A stretch of 64,000 nucleotides of DNA from Gammaproteobacteria bacterium (GTDB lineage: Bacteria; Pseudomonadota; Gammaproteobacteria; Competibacterales; Competibacteraceae). Location: contig JADLEK010000044.1 of the NCBI GenBank assembly GCA_020846135.1, forward strand, positions 1 through 64,000, read 5' to 3'. Shown in pieces: positions 1 to 9,349 of the stretch; position 1 is the stretch's first letter, and every line of letters starts with the position of its first letter. Below the pieces are notes generated by a model. It searched no databases. It saw only the letters and a program-made list of their open reading frames with translations, and had not been told where the DNA came from. The position numbers were made by a program, and so were the translations under genes.

Positions 1-1
1 C

Positions 2-118
2 CAACTGGCGGAGACTATGATCATTCAGATGCATGGCTACCGTGAACTCAGTTCGGATACTCGATCGGTAAACGGCTTATCCCTCGCCGTCAACTGGGAG
101 TCAAGGACAGGGGGGTGA
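2..118 (+). CDS. C-terminal end of an unidentified protein (5' partial)
   Basis: An open frame enters from the left edge (first full codon at 2) and stops at TGA 116-118. The visible 38 residues end in the sequence VNWESRTGG and I do not recognise them. The stop overlaps a GTG (115-117) in the GTGA arrangement typical of translationally coupled genes, so this is probably the upstream member of an operon with the large nuclease/ATPase gene. An ATG at 17 lies in the same frame, so a free-standing 33-residue peptide cannot be excluded, but a partial gene is more likely. Confidence 0.45.
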   Translation, partial: QLAETMIIQMHGYRELSSDTRSVNGLSLAVNWESRTGG

Positions 119-194
119 ACGACTACGTTCTATTGCTCTCGCCCGCTGGATTATTTCCAAGATCGAACAGGAGAATGATTTTGCCGCTGAGGGC

Positions 195-3100
195 TTGCCC
201 GCTATTGATATAGAAAAACTGTTTAGTGAATTAGTTAGCCCATCATTTCCAGCGACACAGTTCTCCATTGCTATATCTGGCATGAATCTCACGGCAACAG
301 ATATTCAAGAAATAGCGCGTCGTGCAGGATTAGTTGGCATTCGTGAATTTGCGGATGATTTGCATATAGCAGCAGAGTGGCGAAATGATCGATTGCGACA
401 TCCCCGCACGATTGCACTGGCTGGCGGTTATAATCCTGGAGTCCATACTTTAGGTCACTATGCCCGTCCGTTGAGTGCTGATCTGGCGCGGCTATTGATT
501 GAGGATGCACATGAAAAGTTACCTGTTCGGTTTCCAGACTCACCAGAGCCTCATCGTCAATTTTTATCAGAACTTCTGCGCGGTGGGGCGGAACTTGAAT
601 CGCTGCTTTCACTGGAGGCTTGCGCTGATTATCTGGCGCTTTGGGATGCCTTGCGACCAGAACAGGGCAATCGCGCTCCGTGGCTGGCTTTGCCTGCATT
701 GGGCCTGTTGGCGGATGATGAGTTATTCAGCGCTGATCATATCGGCAAACGCCTTGCCCTGAATTTGGCTACCGTCCGGCAAGTGCGAACTTTGCGAGCA
801 TCCGATCTCCGCGCCCGGTTACGGCGGCGTTATCAGAATCCCGCCCAACAGGCGAAAATGACCGAAGCGGCTACTGCTGTTGAGGCGTATCTGGATGGGA
901 CTCCGCACTGCGTTGATGACAATCCGCTTACCCTTGCCAAGGCGCTAGTGGTGGCCCGACCACCCAAGGATGAACCAGAACCGCCAGAACCGCTTGGTCC
1001 GAATCCCGGTCCTGATCCTAACCCGCCCCAACCGCCTACCTTAACCGGCGAAGCAACCGACGCCTTGCTGGAAGGGCGCGAGGAAGATTTGGCGGCTATT
1101 GCCGATGCCATTGATGAAGCCTGGCAAGAATTTGATGCAGACCCCAGTGAAGAAATTGAAATTCCCGTAACACTGCCTTCCAACCAGCAAGAAGTGACCG
1201 GAACCACTGCCATTAACCGCAAGGTGCTGGATTGGGTACAGGCTTTTTGCAATGAAAAACACTGGGGCGGTCTTCTTAATACCACCGAAATGTCGGTAAC
1301 TGTTGCGTTGGCCGGTGCTGCGGATCGGTCGCCGGTTTTTGTATCACCGGATCAGGTCGTCACGATTGAAGGCGAGGCGCTGTCGCTGGAGAAACTGCTG
1401 GAAGGCTGGGATCAAGTTCTCCCGGAACAGATCGGACGCCAAACTCAATTAGCTGCAACTTGGCGAGAACTCCAGACCGTCCGATCCAGCTTGTTGCCCC
1501 ATCTCGGCAAACTGATCTATCACGCTCGTTCATGGCTGGATGGACGCCCGGCGATCCTGGCCCTGGTTCGCCGCTATCTGGAATTGGCCGCCCATCTGTA
1601 CCGCGAAACCCAGGAACACTATCAGGTCATGGCCGATCACAGCTCGGACTGGGCACGGGCGGTGCTGGAGGCGTTGCTGGCGCTGGACATTGTGCAAGTG
1701 CGGGTTCGTCTGCCCAACGGCAAACTCGCCGCCAAGGCGGTGTTGTTGCCGACCCATCCGCTTCACCTCTGGCGTAACGAACGGCTTTCAACTCTGTTAC
1801 GCGGCCTGGCCCAAAGCACGACCCTGACCGTTGCTGACCGTGAAGTTGTGTGCAAGGAACTGGAGCGCCCGGAGCAATTTCTGTCGGTGGTGCGGCTGGG
1901 CAGTGTGCCGGCGGGACACGGTTTGAACCAGTTGCTGCCGATCACCAGCCAGATCGAAGGGCTGCCGGTGTTCGAGAATCTCAGCAACGCCTGTTCAGGA
2001 ACCGACGGTGCCCGCGCCCTGCAAAAAGCTCTGGATCAATACATTATCCTGCATCCCAATCATCCCTATCCGTTGCGGGTCGCGCTGGTCAATCCGCCGC
2101 AGCCCGAACACCTGATGATGGAACTGGTGGGCCTGCTCAACGATCCCCGCTACCGGGGCGGGCAAAAACTCTCAGCCATTGACGCCACCATTTATGCCAC
2201 CGGCCAACATGCGGATCGGCTGCGGGCCGCGCTCAGTTTCAGCGACACCCAGAAGGAAGACGCGGTGCAGGAGAAAATCGCTGCCGACCGTCTGCACTTG
2301 CATCTTGACCAAACCTGTTTGAACGGCGAACCGCATTTGAGCGAGATCGTCAGCCGGATTCAGGCCCGGCCCTGCCATGTTGCCGCGATTTTCGACGAAT
2401 CCACCATCCGCCTGCGCCAGCGTGATGCCGGGCGGAACCTGCCGATGAGTCCGTTCTGCCTGCGTTATGAAGTGAAACTGGATCGGCTGTCCGGGCGGAT
2501 TGAATTGCGCCCGCAACCGGGTGAATCGCCGTTCAGCGAATTTCTGCTGTTGATGAACGAGCTGGAAGGCACCCAGCGGGCGGTGACGCCCCAAGCCTAT
2601 GCCGACGCCGAGATGCTGGCCAAAACCACCGATGAAATCCTGCAAGGCGATCATCCGGCCGCCCGCTGGCTGTTTTTGGCTGACCGGGCGCTGCCGTCGG
2701 AGGCCGGGATGAACTCGGTACGGATTTGGGAGCGGCGCGAGGGAATGCGCGACACGTTTTTAGCGGCGCGGGATTTTCGCCCGCTGGCCCGGCTGATTCG
2801 CCCGGTGTTCGCCGGGTGCAATCTGAATGTCACCCCGGACCACATGAGCCGCCTGCTGCATCAAGGGGCGCGGCTGTTGGGTAGCGGTGTGCTGGACATC
2901 ATCAAGTCCCAGGACGGTCTGCCTGATCAGAAAAAGGTGGTGGGTTTCGCCGGGCTGCTGTTCGCCGCCCGCGATGTGCAGCGTCGTTATCTGGGGGCGC
3001 TGGTGTTGTCGGTCGATCACCCGCTGGCGCGGCTGTGGCTACGCACCGGAACCCGGACCCTGGCGGATCGTTGCGATTTGCTGGCGTTGTGGAAAAACGA

Positions 3101-4853
3101 AACGGCGGCGGTTTTCCATCTGATCGCAATTGAAGTCAAGGCGTCAGATAGCGATCAACTTGATGCTGCCCGCCTGACCCATGCCGCCGAACAACTGCAA
3201 AACACCCTGGAGGCGGTTGATGATGGTCTGGCCGCCGCTACGTTGCAGCCCCGGTCGCCGCTCTCCATTCCCCGTTGCGAAATGCTGAAACAGACCCTGG
3301 CCCGCGCCGCGCAGACCCACTCCGGCGATGCGGCGCTGGATCGCGCCAACCGGTTGTGCTGGGGCGGCTGGCTGGTCGAACTGTTTACAGTCGAGACCGG
3401 GAAAACCGCGCCGCCGATCCAGACCAGCGGCTTAATCGTCAGCGTGCTACTGCGCCGGGAAACAGCGGGAACCCTGGAACCACTCAGACCGGCGATTCAG
3501 TGGCCCATCGCACAGCGCATCCTTGGTCTGCCGGAGATTGACGAACTGCTGAACTGGGAACCGTCAGTGCCGTCCGCCACTGCGATCAAGCCGCCCAGCC
3601 CGGTCGTTGAACCGGCTCCGGTATTGCCCGCTCCTGAACCGGTTGCGCCGCTGACTGCCGGGAATTTCCAACAAGAGGTGGTGACGCCGACTGACGAAAT
3701 CCCCCCTGCCCCTCTTTGCCAAAGGGGGGAAGCCTCGCCGCCATCCGTAACTATGGCCGCAGACCGTATTCTGCCCGTGGTAAAACCCGCATCGCCGGTT
3801 CCTGCACCCGCTACCGATCTGACCTGGCCGCCGCCGGTCAATGCCTTGGGCCTGATCGGTCAATCCCAGGCCGTCGATCTGCTGGTCAAGCAGGCCCAGA
3901 TGGTCAAGGCGCTCGGCGAACGCTTCCCCGACAAGTTGCTGGTCGGTCCTGCGGGGGTTGGCAAAAGCACGCTGGCCCGCAACATCGGCGCTCTGTTGCT
4001 GAACCACGAACCGCTGTTCTTCAGTGGCTCCGACTTGCGCCGCCCGGCCGATTTGCTGGAGCGGCTCACTCAGGAAGGACTCGCGCCTCCACCGGTGGGA
4101 ACCGGAATTGTGCGAATCGCACCGTGCCTGATCTTCATCGACGAGGTGCATGGCATTTCCGCCGCAGTCGCCACCGCGCTCCTCAGCGCCCTGGACGACC
4201 GGCGCATCACCTCCATCGAAGGCGGACTCTACGACTTCAACCAGGCGGTCTTCCTGCTGGCGACCACTGATCAAGGCAAACTGTCGGAAGCCTTCCAGAG
4301 CCGTCCCAACAAGACCTGGCTGCGTTCTTACACCCTGCATGAACTGGCCGGCATCGTCTGGCTGCGGGGCAAGGAATGTCTGGATGGCGCCGAACTGACC
4401 CAGGAAGCCTGCTACGAAATCGCCGCCCGCGCCCGCTGCAACCCACGCCGCAGTGTTCGGGAATTGAGCGAGGCGTTGCGTCCGCATTTCTTCCACTGTG
4501 CGATGCAGCAAGCGGCAGATACGCCGTCATTGCGCCAGGCCGCCGCGCTGATGACGGCTGAGAATATCGCCGCCTTCTATGAAACACAGGGCATTGACTA
4601 CAACGGCATTGACGATGTGGCGCGCCGCTTTCTACGTTACTTGGAACAGCATGGTTCAGTGTCGGAAGCGACCTTACGGCAGGCGCTGGGTTTGACCCAC
4701 CAGCAGGATTTCGTCGAAACGGCGGAATATCTGACCCGGTTGGGATTGATTGAAACTTCATCGGCGGGCCGAAATTTGACGCGGGAGGGGCGGCGCTACC
4801 TCAATGCCAACCCGCCGCCTGATCTTCGCCAGCGCATTTCCCGGGCGATGTAG
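195..4853 (+). CDS. Large PD-(D/E)XK-like nuclease fused to RuvB-like AAA+ ATPase
   Basis: 1,552 residues from TTG 195, the first usable start in this frame. No complete family is recognised. Visible layout: N-terminal region; Pro-rich linker (about 255-285); long central region; a likely PD-(D/E)XK nuclease core (D961 in CDLLALW, then E980 and K982 in IAIEVKAS); a second Pro-rich linker (about 1110-1215); a RuvB-like AAA+ module with Walker A GPAGVGKST (K1257), Walker B LIFIDEVHG (D1316, E1317) and sensor-like TTDQG; and a C-terminal winged helix as in RuvB. The central part, including a HPLHLW motif, reminds me of the non-motor region of DptH-type restriction proteins, but no HerA motor is seen. 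In-frame coding-like sequence continues upstream of 195, so the true start is probably GTG 115 with a frameshift near 138. A DNA-targeting defence role is inferred. Confidence 0.72.
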   Translation: MPAIDIEKLFSELVSPSFPATQFSIAISGMNLTATDIQEIARRAGLVGIREFADDLHIAAEWRNDRLRHPRTIALAGGYNPGVHTLGHYARPLSADLARLLIEDAHEKLPVRFPDSPEPHRQFLSELLRGGAELESLLSLEACADYLALWDALRPEQGNRAPWLALPALGLLADDELFSADHIGKRLALNLATVRQVRTLRASDLRARLRRRYQNPAQQAKMTEAATAVEAYLDGTPHCVDDNPLTLAKALVVARPPKDEPEPPEPLGPNPGPDPNPPQPPTLTGEATDALLEGREEDLAAIADAIDEAWQEFDADPSEEIEIPVTLPSNQQEVTGTTAINRKVLDWVQAFCNEKHWGGLLNTTEMSVTVALAGAADRSPVFVSPDQVVTIEGEALSLEKLLEGWDQVLPEQIGRQTQLAATWRELQTVRSSLLPHLGKLIYHARSWLDGRPAILALVRRYLELAAHLYRETQEHYQVMADHSSDWARAVLEALLALDIVQVRVRLPNGKLAAKAVLLPTHPLHLWRNERLSTLLRGLAQSTTLTVADREVVCKELERPEQFLSVVRLGSVPAGHGLNQLLPITSQIEGLPVFENLSNACSGTDGARALQKALDQYIILHPNHPYPLRVALVNPPQPEHLMMELVGLLNDPRYRGGQKLSAIDATIYATGQHADRLRAALSFSDTQKEDAVQEKIAADRLHLHLDQTCLNGEPHLSEIVSRIQARPCHVAAIFDESTIRLRQRDAGRNLPMSPFCLRYEVKLDRLSGRIELRPQPGESPFSEFLLLMNELEGTQRAVTPQAYADAEMLAKTTDEILQGDHPAARWLFLADRALPSEAGMNSVRIWERREGMRDTFLAARDFRPLARLIRPVFAGCNLNVTPDHMSRLLHQGARLLGSGVLDIIKSQDGLPDQKKVVGFAGLLFAARDVQRRYLGALVLSVDHPLARLWLRTGTRTLADRCDLLALWKNETAAVFHLIAIEVKASDSDQLDAARLTHAAEQLQNTLEAVDDGLAAATLQPRSPLSIPRCEMLKQTLARAAQTHSGDAALDRANRLCWGGWLVELFTVETGKTAPPIQTSGLIVSVLLRRETAGTLEPLRPAIQWPIAQRILGLPEIDELLNWEPSVPSATAIKPPSPVVEPAPVLPAPEPVAPLTAGNFQQEVVTPTDEIPPAPLCQRGEASPPSVTMAADRILPVVKPASPVPAPATDLTWPPPVNALGLIGQSQAVDLLVKQAQMVKALGERFPDKLLVGPAGVGKSTLARNIGALLLNHEPLFFSGSDLRRPADLLERLTQEGLAPPPVGTGIVRIAPCLIFIDEVHGISAAVATALLSALDDRRITSIEGGLYDFNQAVFLLATTDQGKLSEAFQSRPNKTWLRSYTLHELAGIVWLRGKECLDGAELTQEACYEIAARARCNPRRSVRELSEALRPHFFHCAMQQAADTPSLRQAAALMTAENIAAFYETQGIDYNGIDDVARRFLRYLEQHGSVSEATLRQALGLTHQQDFVETAEYLTRLGLIETSSAGRNLTREGRRYLNANPPPDLRQRISRAM
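3701..3729. repeat. Short palindromic repeat inside the nuclease/ATPase gene
   Basis: A C6T/AG6 inverted repeat (arms 3701-3707 and 3723-3729, 15-base spacer) lies in frame in the second Pro-rich linker of the large gene and encodes IPPAPLCQRGE. It looks like a dispersed intergenic hairpin repeat that has been accommodated in a flexible linker without breaking the reading frame. Confidence 0.6.
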
Positions 4854-4866
4854 CCAGGAATTATCC

Positions 4867-6441
4867 TCAGGCGCGCACCACCACGATGCGCCGGCCCTGA
4901 GGACTGCGGGTTTCAGCGCAGCCAGTGCGCTCGGCGATGGGCGGTTGCCCGGAACGGCGATCGAAAATCACCAGCCAGCCGGTGTCCAGCCCCAGCCCGG
5001 CCAGGTAGCTATCCAGTTGATGCAGCCCGGTCGGGAGCGGGTCGGGAGCGCCGTCACGCCAGACCTTGAGTTCCATCCCCAGCGTCATTCCGCCATAACG
5101 CAGACAGAGATCCATCCGGCCCGAGCCGATAGCGTATTCCCGCTCCAGGGTCCCATCGCCATTGACCACCCGGTGCAGAAACGCCATCAGCACCAGATGG
5201 GGGGCGATCTCGTGATACGGCGCACTGCCGAGCAACGGCTGGCCGTGTTGCCGCCAGAAGTCCAGAAACGCCGCCAGCAGGCGTTCGGGATTGAGACTGC
5301 CATCAGCGTTCAGCCAGATCGGCGCGATCTGCGGCAGTGAGGCCTGAGGGGTAAACGCTAGGGCGCGCGGCAACACTTCGCGGTAAATCGGATTGGCGAT
5401 GGTCAGGCCCTGCCCGGACGCCATTTGGCAGAGACCGAGATCGATCAAATACTGAATGTCATCTTCGGGGACACCCTCCATCAGCGTCCCGGCCAGCATC
5501 GGTTCGATCACCCGCCGCACCCGCTCTTCGCGCAGCTTGTCGGCCAACTGATCCAGATGGGTCACCCGGTTAATGATCAGCCGTTCCTTGGCCTGATCGA
5601 TGAGCGCGGCCGTGATCGGCTGGCTCCGGTCGCGCCCTTCCGGCAAGCGAAAACAGGCCTGATAGGCCAGGGCGTTGACCAGCCACGGCTGGCCCTGCGT
5701 GAGATTCCAGACCCGCTCCAGCGCCTCGGGAGTGAAGACCTGTCCGACCTCTGTCGTATGCTCCTGGAGCAAGGCAACGACCTCGTTCGCGCTGAAGTCG
5801 CCTAAACGCAGCGATTCCGCCCGGATGTTGAAGGCGCCGCCGCCGGTGATGATCGCAACCTCGGCGCTGGAGTGAATCCGGTAGTCGCGCAGATCGCGCA
5901 CTCCACACAGAATCACCGTCTGCGGGAAATGGTGTGGACGCTGCTCGTAACCGGCGCGCAACTGCCGCAATAACGAGATCAGAGTATCGCCGACCAGGGC
6001 ATCAACCTCGTCTAGCAGCAACACCAGCGGGCACGGCGATTGGGACGACCAGCGGGTAAGGAAAGCCTCCACCCCCACCAGCAGCGAGGGTCCTTGCAGA
6101 ACTTCACGCGCCAGCGCGTCGGCGTGCGCATCCCCCAGTCGCCAGGTGGCGCTATTGGCGATCGCTTGCACCACTGCGGCCATCCCGGCTTCGACCCGTT
6201 CGCGGGCCGCCTGCGCCGCTTCGATATTGACGTACAGCGCCCGATACCGTCCCTCGCGATTGAGATGATCCATCAGAGCCAGCAGACAGGTGGTTTTGCC
6301 GGTCTGGCGCGGGGCATGGAGCAGGAAGTATTTCTTCTGGTCAATCAGCGTCAGAATCTCGTCGAGATCCCAGCGGCGCAGGGGCGGCAAACTGTAGTGA
6401 TCGTCGAGCCGGTTCGGACCTTCAGTATTGAAAAAACGCAT
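4867..6441 (-). CDS. AAA-family ATPase with C-terminal PD-(D/E)XK nuclease domain
   Basis: 524 residues. The N-terminal half is a STAND/AAA_35-like ATPase with Walker A HAPRQTGKTT (K49) and Walker B VLLLDEVDAL. The C-terminal end carries a PD-(D/E)XK signature: D444 in GSGRMDL, E457 and K459 in MELKVW, followed by LHQLDSYL. The family begins with a conserved stretch around RLDDHYSLPPL. I chose ATG 6441, which has GGAG seven bases upstream; the longer frame to 6681 runs antisense into the permease gene. It starts 14 bases after the TauE-like gene and ends 13 bases from the convergent large nuclease gene. Such proteins are often multicopy and associated with mobile or defence regions; substrate unknown. 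Confidence 0.8.
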   Translation of the reverse strand: MRFFNTEGPNRLDDHYSLPPLRRWDLDEILTLIDQKKYFLLHAPRQTGKTTCLLALMDHLNREGRYRALYVNIEAAQAARERVEAGMAAVVQAIANSATWRLGDAHADALAREVLQGPSLLVGVEAFLTRWSSQSPCPLVLLLDEVDALVGDTLISLLRQLRAGYEQRPHHFPQTVILCGVRDLRDYRIHSSAEVAIITGGGAFNIRAESLRLGDFSANEVVALLQEHTTEVGQVFTPEALERVWNLTQGQPWLVNALAYQACFRLPEGRDRSQPITAALIDQAKERLIINRVTHLDQLADKLREERVRRVIEPMLAGTLMEGVPEDDIQYLIDLGLCQMASGQGLTIANPIYREVLPRALAFTPQASLPQIAPIWLNADGSLNPERLLAAFLDFWRQHGQPLLGSAPYHEIAPHLVLMAFLHRVVNGDGTLEREYAIGSGRMDLCLRYGGMTLGMELKVWRDGAPDPLPTGLHQLDSYLAGLGLDTGWLVIFDRRSGQPPIAERTGCAETRSPQGRRIVVVRA

Positions 6442-6455
6442 GGGGAACTCCGTTT

Positions 6456-7283
6456 TCAGGCAATAACCAGCTTGACCAGCATGAACAACGCTACCACCGC
6501 GATCAGGGCGGCGAACAGCGTTTGCAGCGTCGGGCCGGCGATGCGCCGCCCTACCGCGATACCCAGCGCCATACCGCCCAATCCGCCCAGCACAAAGCCG
6601 AGCGTGACGCTGAGATTCAGCGGTTGTCCGGCCAATAGATGGGCGGCAAAACCAATGGTGCTGATCAAAGCGATCACCCACAGCGAAGTCGCCACTGCCC
6701 GCTGCATCGGCAAGGACGCGATCAGCACCAGCGCCGGCACGATCAGAAAACCGCCGCCGACCCCAAACAGCCCGGACAGCAGACCGGTCAGCGTCCCAGC
6801 CAAGGTCAGCCGGAGGGCGCAGCGTGAGGTGAATTGCAATCGCCCGCCGGGATCGTAGCGGCAGACCGGGCCAGTCGGGTCCTGGTCAGGCTCGCTGCCG
6901 GCGCGGACGATGCGGGTTGCTTCAGGCTGGCGGTGCGCCTGCCGCCACATCCGCGCCGCCACCGCCAGCATCAGCAGGGCAAAACCAGTCAGCAGCGCCG
7001 TAGCGGGAAACCGGGGATTCAGCCATGCGCCCAGCGGCGCGCCAACGCTCCCGGACAGGCCGAAAATCAGCGCAGTCCGCAATTCAGCCTGACCATCGCG
7101 CAGTCGCGCCAAGCCGCCGCCCAACGCGGTCGCGCCGACCGCCGCCAGCGAAATCACCACCGCCTGATGGGCTGGAATGTCCAGACCATAGACCAGCAAT
7201 GGTACGGCGAACACCGAACCACCGCCGCCGGTCAGGCCCAGCGCAAAACCAATCAGAACACCGAACAGCAGGCTGAGGATCAT
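6456..7283 (-). CDS. TauE/SafE-family membrane transporter
   Basis: 275 residues, almost wholly hydrophobic with about eight predicted membrane segments in two related halves. Each half opens with a Gly-rich motif (GLTGGGGSVFAVPLL near residue 17 and LFGVGGGFLIVPAL in the second half) typical of the TauE/SafE family. Members export sulfite or sulfoacetate, or move other small organic anions, across the inner membrane; the substrate here cannot be told. The charged loop between the halves is rich in Arg/Glu/Asp. The gene lies downstream of icd, from which it is separated by a terminator, and just upstream of the AAA-nuclease gene. Confidence 0.85.
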   Translation of the reverse strand: MILSLLFGVLIGFALGLTGGGGSVFAVPLLVYGLDIPAHQAVVISLAAVGATALGGGLARLRDGQAELRTALIFGLSGSVGAPLGAWLNPRFPATALLTGFALLMLAVAARMWRQAHRQPEATRIVRAGSEPDQDPTGPVCRYDPGGRLQFTSRCALRLTLAGTLTGLLSGLFGVGGGFLIVPALVLIASLPMQRAVATSLWVIALISTIGFAAHLLAGQPLNLSVTLGFVLGGLGGMALGIAVGRRIAGPTLQTLFAALIAVVALFMLVKLVIA

Positions 7284-7333
7284 GGAGAAGAAGGGGAAAG
7301 GTTAAAGGCGAAAGGCGGAAGGTTGAAATAAAG

Positions 7334-7376
7334 AAGGCGTTTCCGCCATGGCCAGCAAGCCAGGCGGAAACGCCTT
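7334..7376 (-). terminator. Rho-independent terminator of icd
   Basis: A perfect 14-bp inverted repeat (7334-7347 and 7363-7376, 15-base loop) follows the icd stop. On the minus strand the stem is followed by TTCTTTATTTC. It ends icd transcription and separates it from the permease gene. Confidence 0.8.
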
Positions 7377-7404
7377 TATCATTTCCAGAATCAGGCAGAC
7401 CGCA

Positions 7405-9171
7405 TCAGACGTCCGGCCCCCAGCCAAAGACTTCCACGGTGCGGAACAGGTCATTGTCCGTCACCATCCCGACCGGCTTGCCGTCCATCTCGACAATCAC
7501 CCGCCGCACATTGGCTTCGGTCATCCGCTGCGCCGCCTCGGCCAGCGCCATTTCCCGCTTGGCCGTGACCAGTGGCCGGGTCGCGATTTCACCGACCTGG
7601 ACTCGCGCCGGCGACCGGTTGAGGCTGATGATCTTTTTCAGCACATCGCGGTCGGTCATGATGCCCCAATGACCACTGGCGTCCGGCTCGACCATCACCG
7701 CGTTGACGCCCTTCTCGATCATCTGGTGCATGGCGACATTGACCATCTCATGGTTCTTGACGGTGATGACCGGCGACATGATTCCACCGACGGTATTCGG
7801 CATCCGCCCCGAGGCGATCATCGCCTGTACCGGATCAGCGACCCGAGCGGCTTCCAGCATCCGGCGGGCTTCGACCAGCGCCTGACGGCGCCGGTCAATC
7901 TCTTGACGCAACGCTGGCCCCTGTTCGCGCATCTTGATGATGATCAAATCGCCAAACTTGCTGGTCGGAACCTCGGTGCCGCCGTCCATCAACCGGGCGA
8001 AGTCGTAGGTGACGGTCTTGTCGGCAATCACCTGGGTCAGCGCCGATTCGATCAATTCCGCCGCTTCGGTCCAGCCCATGTATTGCAGCATCATCACCCC
8101 GGACAGCATCAGTGAACCGGGGTTGACTTTGTCCAGATTGGCGTACTTGGGCGCGGTGCCATGAGTGGCCTCGAACACTGCAATATGGTCGGCCATGTTG
8201 GCGCCGGGGGCGATGCCGATCCCACCCACTTCCGCCGCCACCGCGTCGGAAAGGTAGTCGCCGTTCAGGTTCATGGTGGCCAATACCGAGAACTCTTCCG
8301 GACGCAGTTGCAGTAACTGGAAAATAATGTCGGCGATCCGATCCTTGATCACCACCTTGCCGGGGGGCTGCTTGCCGCCATAAACGCTGTACAGGTCGTT
8401 TTCGGTGATGGTTTGATCGGGGAATTCATCCCGCGCCAACTCATAGCCCCAGTTCCGGAATGCGCCTTCCGTGAACTTCATGATGTTGCCCTTATGCACC
8501 AGGGTCACGCTGTCGCGGCCATGATCAATGGCGTACTGAATGGCTTTGCGCACCAACCGCTTGGAGGCGAATGGCGAAATTGGCTTGATGCCCAGCCCGG
8601 CAGCATCGAAGAAATCCGCGCCCATTTCTTCGCGCAGGAATTTGGCCAGCTTGATGTTCTCCGGCGAGCCGGATTTGTATTCGATCCCGGCGTAAACGTC
8701 TTCGGTATTCTCACGGAAAATGATCACATCGACTTTTTCGGGATGGCGCACCGGCGAGGGGACACCGGGGTAGTAGCGCACCGGGCGAACGCAGGCGTAC
8801 AGGTCCAAATCCTGGCGCAACGCCACATTCAAGGAGCGGAACCCGCCGCCAATCGGGGTCGTCAGCGGCCCTTTGATGGCGACGACCAGTTCCTTGATGG
8901 CTTCCAGGGTTTCCTCGGGAAAGTAGTTGCCATCGTAGATTTCCGCTGCTTTCTCGCCCAGGAAAATTTCGCACCAGTGGATTTTGCGCTGACCGCCATA
9001 AGCCTCTTCAACCGCCGCATCCCAGACCCGCAGCGAAGCTTTGGTAATATCGGGGCCAATGCCATCGCCTTCCACAAAGCCGATGATGGGTTGATCGGGA
9101 ACATTGAGTTTGCCGTCCTTGACCGTAATTTTTTCACCGCTGGCGGGCATGCGAATGTGTTGGTAAGCCAT
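7405..9171 (-). CDS. icd: NADP-dependent isocitrate dehydrogenase with C-terminal CBS pair
   Basis: 588 residues from ATG 9171, which has AGGAG at proper spacing (a longer frame to 9246 has none). Residues 1 to about 412 are a bacterial Icd (oxidative decarboxylation of isocitrate to 2-oxoglutarate in the TCA cycle). The substrate and phosphorylation loop [13 protein letters not shown] is intact, including the Ser that AceK phosphorylates in E. coli, and the core ends near [11 protein letters not shown] as E. coli Icd does. A charged, probably helical linker (about 415-455) leads to two CBS domains (about 461-588; [22 protein letters not shown]). CBS pairs usually bind adenosyl nucleotides, so energy-state control of the enzyme is a reasonable inference. 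Transcribed divergently from oxyR. Confidence 0.95.
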   Translation of the reverse strand: MAYQHIRMPASGEKITVKDGKLNVPDQPIIGFVEGDGIGPDITKASLRVWDAAVEEAYGGQRKIHWCEIFLGEKAAEIYDGNYFPEETLEAIKELVVAIKGPLTTPIGGGFRSLNVALRQDLDLYACVRPVRYYPGVPSPVRHPEKVDVIIFRENTEDVYAGIEYKSGSPENIKLAKFLREEMGADFFDAAGLGIKPISPFASKRLVRKAIQYAIDHGRDSVTLVHKGNIMKFTEGAFRNWGYELARDEFPDQTITENDLYSVYGGKQPPGKVVIKDRIADIIFQLLQLRPEEFSVLATMNLNGDYLSDAVAAEVGGIGIAPGANMADHIAVFEATHGTAPKYANLDKVNPGSLMLSGVMMLQYMGWTEAAELIESALTQVIADKTVTYDFARLMDGGTEVPTSKFGDLIIIKMREQGPALRQEIDRRRQALVEARRMLEAARVADPVQAMIASGRMPNTVGGIMSPVITVKNHEMVNVAMHQMIEKGVNAVMVEPDASGHWGIMTDRDVLKKIISLNRSPARVQVGEIATRPLVTAKREMALAEAAQRMTEANVRRVIVEMDGKPVGMVTDNDLFRTVEVFGWGPDV

Positions 9172-9349
9172 GACTACTCCTGACTTGTTGTGCGTTCGGT
9201 AGGGGTGGATCCGGGACTGTGCAGGGCGGCAGGTAAAATGCCGCAACGGACCTGAAAAACCGGGTATAAATTACCGGCAAACGCCGATGCTGTCCATGAC
9301 GGCGGGCCATTGTCGCCTCTCAACCAATTGCCCATCCTGTGCTATCGCC

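Noticed and set aside
3564-4511. 315-residue minus-strand frame inside the large nuclease/ATPase gene
   Set aside because: Mirror of the RuvB-like module; no motif of its own.
6442-6681. 80-residue N-terminal extension of the AAA-nuclease protein
   Set aside because: It covers the end of the TauE gene and has Arg/Gly-rich shadow composition; ATG 6441 has a good ribosome-binding site.
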